Origin: an uncultured Selenomonas sp.
Lineage (GTDB): Bacteria > Bacillota > Negativicutes > Selenomonadales > Selenomonadaceae
NCBI GenBank assembly: GCA_938045435.1
Contig: CALIBA010000144.1
Location: forward strand, 1-6,584
Direction: 5' to 3'
DNA: 6,584 bases
Shown one piece after another: positions 6,532 through 6,584 of this stretch (positions are counted from its first letter, which is position 1; every line of letters starts with the position of its first letter). The notes under the pieces were generated by a model. It searched no databases. It worked only from the letters and a program-made list of their open reading frames with translations, and was not told where the DNA came from. The position numbers and the translations under genes were made by a program.

Positions 6532-6573
6532 GGACTGTTGCACGAAGGTAAATTTATCTTTGTGCAACAGTCC
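6532..6573. terminator. 42-bp palindromic hairpin, probable intrinsic terminator
   Basis: Two 21-nt arms (6532-6552 and 6553-6573) face each other with no spacer. Nineteen of 21 positions pair as Watson-Crick; the other two (6544/6561 and 6548/6557) are G-U pairs in plus-strand RNA but C/A mismatches in minus-strand RNA. The outer 12 pairs, from GGACTGTTGCAC, are uninterrupted. A short T-rich run follows on each side: TCTTTT at 6575-6580 on the plus strand and TATTTTAT on the minus strand. It stands 37 nt upstream of the putP -35 box, so it could end a leftward transcript from a gene beyond the right edge, or a rightward one, and insulate putP. A dispersed palindromic repeat is the alternative. 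Confidence 0.6.
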
Positions 6574-6584
6574 ATCTTTTCGTA

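Overview
The window looks like ordinary chromosome of a low-GC-lineage (Bacillota) bacterium, most likely a Negativicutes member such as Selenomonas or a relative. The evidence is an RNA polymerase delta-subunit gene (rpoE, confined to Bacillota), the order ywiB-like (DUF1934) - argS - rpoE - pyrG, strong AGGAGG-type ribosome binding sites, use of ATG, GTG and TTG starts, and a moderately high G+C composition unlike most Bacilli. The genus is inference; the phylum is well supported.

All seven genes are read leftward (minus strand). From the right edge: a 42-bp palindromic hairpin (6532-6573), a near-consensus promoter, and putP (sodium/proline symporter, TTG start). After a 75-nt gap come a small glyoxalase I-like VOC protein (gloA) and then a tight run: a DUF1934 (YwiB-like) protein overlapping argS by 23 nt, argS followed after 14 nt by rpoE, rpoE followed after 22 nt by pyrG, and pyrG overlapping the next gene by an ATGA junction. 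That last gene runs off the left edge and reads as the N-terminus of the transcription-repair coupling factor Mfd. The four junctions are so short that DUF1934-argS-rpoE-pyrG-mfd is almost certainly one transcript; gloA (39 nt upstream of the DUF1934 gene) may share it.

Functionally the run joins tRNA charging (ArgRS), an RNA polymerase accessory subunit (delta), CTP supply (CTP synthase) and an RNA polymerase-associated repair translocase (Mfd). This is a translation and transcription housekeeping cluster. PutP and GloA are independent metabolic genes (proline uptake; methylglyoxal-type detoxification).

No mobile element, CRISPR array, tRNA/rRNA, phage or defence gene was seen, and no novel system. 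The points most worth a second look are the delta subunit, whose C-terminal tail is short and basic instead of long and acidic; the lack of room for the known CTP-sensing pyrG attenuator; the ATGA coupling of pyrG to a probable mfd with no visible ribosome binding site; the palindrome near the right edge; and the cysteine-rich DUF1934 protein. No gene-free stretch exceeds 300 bases; the longest is the 155 nt at the right edge (6430-6584).
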